Shown: piece after piece, positions 31,229 to 33,674 of the stretch | Layout: the number at the start of each line of letters is the position of its first letter | How positions within the stretch are numbered: position 1 is the stretch's first letter | Assembly (NCBI GenBank): GCA_032433595.1 | Contig: JASWJB010000398.1 | Location: forward strand, 1 to 33,674 | Reading direction: 5' to 3' | Origin: Conoideocrella luteorostrata | Taxonomy: Eukaryota > Ascomycota > Sordariomycetes > Hypocreales > Clavicipitaceae | Length of the DNA: 33,674 nucleotides | The notes under the pieces: model-generated | What the model was told of the DNA's origin: nothing | Databases searched by the model: none | What the model saw: the letters and a program-made list of their open reading frames with translations, nothing else | Made by a program: the position numbers and the translations under genes

Positions 31229-32826
31229 ATGAGATTGACTCGCGATAATATCAACCAGCACGTCGTGCGTGCCGAGTACGCCGTCCGTGGCGAGCTTGCC
31301 GTCAAGTCTGAAGAGTACCGTGCCCGCCTCAAGAAGGGTGACACCTCCCTGCCCTTTGATCAGGTCATCTCTTGCAACATCGGAAACCCTCAGCAGCTTG
31401 ACCAGAAGCCCATTACCTTCTTCCGCCAGGTTCTCAGCTTGCTGGAGAACCCGGAGCTGCTGGACAAGGAAGATGTCTTGGTTAATGGCCTCGGCTACAA
31501 AACTGACGCTGTTGAACGTGCCAAGTGGTTGCTGAAGCAGGTTGGCTCAGTCGGCGCTTACAGCGCCAGTGCCGGTGTCCCCGCCATCAAGGAGAGTATT
31601 GCTGCTTTCTTGGAACGTAAGTGGTCGATCCTCCGAAATCCTCTGAAATAGACACATGACGGCTTTTGCCGTCTCCCAAAAAAGAAAGATGTCCTTCTCG
31701 TTGGGTGCTGCCTCGGTCTTGGTTGCTGCGATCGGTTGGCCCTGGCTGCCTCTTGACTGACAACTCATACGCAGGCCGAGACGGTTTTCCCTCCGACCCT
31801 TCCAAGATCTACCTCTCTACCGGTGCCTCTTCCGGTGTCAATACTCTTCTTCATATCATCTGCGCCGACAAGAACTCCGGGATTATGATCCCCATACCTC
31901 AATATCCCCTTTACACCGCCACCTTATCTCTACTTGACGCCCAGGCCGTCCCATACTACCTAGACGAGTCCAAGGCCTGGGGAACTAGCTTCGAGACCAT
32001 CAAGGCTGCCTATGAGAAGGGCAAGGCTGACGGCATTGATGTCCGCTGCATTGTCATCATCAACCCTGGTAATCCCACGGGTGCTTCTCTGTCCGAGGAG
32101 GATGTCCGCTCCGTTATTGACTTCGCCAAGCAGGAGAACTTGGTTATCATGGCCGATGAGGTTTACCAGACGAATGTATTCATTGGAAAATTCCACAGCT
32201 TCAAGGGCGTTCTGCGCAAGATGCAGCAAGAGAACCCCGGCAAGTACGATGGCGTCGAGCTTGCTTCTTTGCACAGCGTTTCCAAGGGCATGGTTGGAGA
32301 GTGCGGTCACCGAGGTGGTTACTTTGAGCTCGTCGGCTTCGACAGCGAAGTCGAGGCCAACATTTACAAGTTTGTCTCTATCATGCTTTGCGCTCCGGTG
32401 ATTGGGCAGTGCCTAGTCGAACTCATGGTCAACCCACCCAAGCAAGGTGAACCGTCCTATGAGCTCTACCAGCAGGAATATTCCGGCATTTTCGAAGGCC
32501 TCCGAGAGCGTGCCACCGCTCTGCAGAAGGCTTTTAGCCAGATGGAAGGCGTCGAGTGTGCTGAGCCCCAAGGCGCCATGTACCTCTTCCCCACGATCCA
32601 GCTTCCTCAGAAGGCCCTGGACGCGGCTGCCGCCGAAAATCGCAAGGCTGACGAGTTTTACTGCATGAAGATGCTTGAGGCTACGGGTGTTTGTGTTGTC
32701 CCCGGTTCCGGCTTCGGTCAGAAAGAAGGCACTCTGCACTTCCGAACAACTTTCCTCGCTCCTGGCACAGAATGGATTTCTGGTATTGTCAAGTTCCACA
32801 AGGAGTTTATGGACAAGTATAGGTAA
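31229..32826 (+). CDS. alt1: Alanine aminotransferase (PLP-dependent, class I/II)
   Basis: Exons are 31229-31616 and 31775-32826, intron 158 bp, 479 residues from this ATG; an upstream leader exon may add 29. The enzyme converts L-alanine plus 2-oxoglutarate to pyruvate plus L-glutamate. Motifs: N-terminal NINQHVVRAEYAVRGEL and ISCNIGNPQQLDQKPITFFR, typical of the ALT subfamily; GYSxS-like VGAYSASAGVPAIKE; STGASSGVNTLLHI; INPGNPTG at N226; DEVYQ at D257-Y260, contacting the PLP ring; SVSKGMVGECGHRGGYFEL with the Schiff-base lysine K300; C-terminal LHFRTTFLAPG with the carboxylate-binding Arg. The ATG has A at -3. There is no C-terminal peroxisomal signal. The intron contains a perfect 6-bp GACGGC/GCCGTC stem with a TTTT loop (31658-31673). 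The 479-residue form should be cytosolic. Confidence 0.95.
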
Positions 32827-33674
32827 AAGGAATCAAGCAAGAAGGCGGTGTTTGTTAAAGCATGAAACTAAATGGAACATGGTACAACTTCTGTTATAAG
32901 GGACGTTTGGAACACACATAGAAAGACTTGATGCCGATGCGTTTGGGAACTGCAGATTTGGTATGCAGATTCGGGGAAGTCTCGGGCTAGAAACAAACTC
33001 TCGAATCATCCAGCATCGATGAATAAGATTTTTAAAGTAAAGGACATCTGAGTGCAACGTAAGCTACAGTCAGTCTACGAGCCTTGGACCCAAAAATGAA
33101 ATTAAAAAAAATTGCCAACCACCTTTTAGGGCCTCCAAAACATGGTTTTATGGTGAGAGCTGTAAATGCACAAGGTTATTTGAGGCAGGGTCACAATTAA
33201 AAAAAAACGAGGCTCCTAGCCCCAAACCATAATTTCGCATCATCCTAGGCCGCGTCAAGATCCAAGATCGGCCACCACCACCATGCCTGACGTGATGGGC
33301 AACCAACTAACTAGGCAAATCAGATGCCAACCAAACCAAGACTTCCAATTCAGCCAATCCGGCTCCTCCGCCCATAAATTCAAACCACCACGCAGAAGAA
33401 TGCCCGGTTTCTCCTACCGATCTTACTGCACTGTAGTAACGGCATACACCTCATCTAGTCAACTTACAAGAGCCCAGTGCTGTGAAATACATGCCAAAAT
33501 GCAGAGGAACCTGCAAAACTATGTAACTGGTTAGTTCGCTAGCTACTCACTCCTCACTGACACTGCACGGTGGGGGGGAAGGTACCAACATGGGTGGTAT
33601 TTAAGAAATAAAAACCGAGGAGAGATGGTGCAATGATGTCGCATGTCGGATTTTTTTTTTTTTTTGATTTTTTT
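32827..33674. other. Region downstream of ALT, no gene supported
   Basis: The 3' UTR of ALT is followed by AT-rich sequence with A- and T-runs, the last one at the window edge. An ATG-started open frame of 83 codons at 33283 has no recognisable domain and no supporting features. Confidence 0.5.

Noticed and set aside
30168..31229. Joining the presequence-like segment at 30168-30270 to ALT as its first exon
   Set aside because: The segment ends in phase 1, whereas the plausible ALT acceptors at 31177 and just after are phase 0. A 900-bp intron would also be unusual here.
33283..33534. 83-codon ATG-started open frame downstream of ALT
   Set aside because: No domain, no signal peptide, no clear promoter; composition resembles the surrounding spacer.

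Overview
The window reads as filamentous ascomycete nuclear DNA, most likely Sordariomycetes and probably Hypocreales. Genes are split by short GT-AG introns (mostly 45-180 bp) with CTAAC/CTGAC-type branch sites. Leaders are pyrimidine-rich, codon use is mixed to GC-leaning, and intergenic spaces carry the GTACGGAGTAC-type motif. The order is an inference from protein similarity and gene style, not a database result. No bacterial operons, CRISPR arrays, rRNA or tRNA genes were seen.

Layout, left to right. 1-3.2 kb has no gene I can support, only low-complexity tracts including a telomere-like heptamer. 3.2-7.5 kb holds a five-exon C2H2 zinc-finger / fungal_trans transcription factor; its leader has two overlapping mini-uORFs and an 18-bp perfect palindrome. 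8.4-10.3 kb is a four-exon microsomal cytochrome P450. 11.95-13.16 kb is a three-exon nitronate monooxygenase, convergent with a single-exon F-box protein (13.4-15.3 kb, minus). 16.25-20.85 kb is Mediator kinase-module subunit MED13/Ssn2 (minus). It shares a 1.26-kb divergent spacer with ENP2/NOL10 (22.1-24.05 kb), and that spacer carries a 256-bp element with 28-bp perfect terminal inverted repeats plus a cluster of GTACGGAGTAC motifs. 24.18-24.67 kb is a small two-exon single-pass membrane protein (minus). 25.7-29.07 kb is a four-exon, 1069-residue coiled-coil protein of unknown role. 29.44-29.78 kb is the tiny three-exon mitochondrial ribosomal protein bL33m (minus), with a 13-nt first coding exon. 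31.2-32.8 kb is alanine aminotransferase, with a predicted leader intron that would add an AUG-initiated mitochondrial presequence. The rest is non-coding.

Functionally this is mainly a housekeeping block (transcription, ribosome biogenesis, mitochondrial translation, amino-acid metabolism). The left third is more accessory in character: zinc-finger regulator, P450 and nitronate monooxygenase. I do not see a complete biosynthetic cluster (no PKS, NRPS, terpene synthase or transporter). The observations most worth checking are the ALT dual-targeting leader, the uORF/palindrome leader of the zinc-finger gene, the inverted-repeat element between MED13 and ENP2, the unusual I-helix of the P450, and the orphan coiled-coil protein with a frame-preserving intron.
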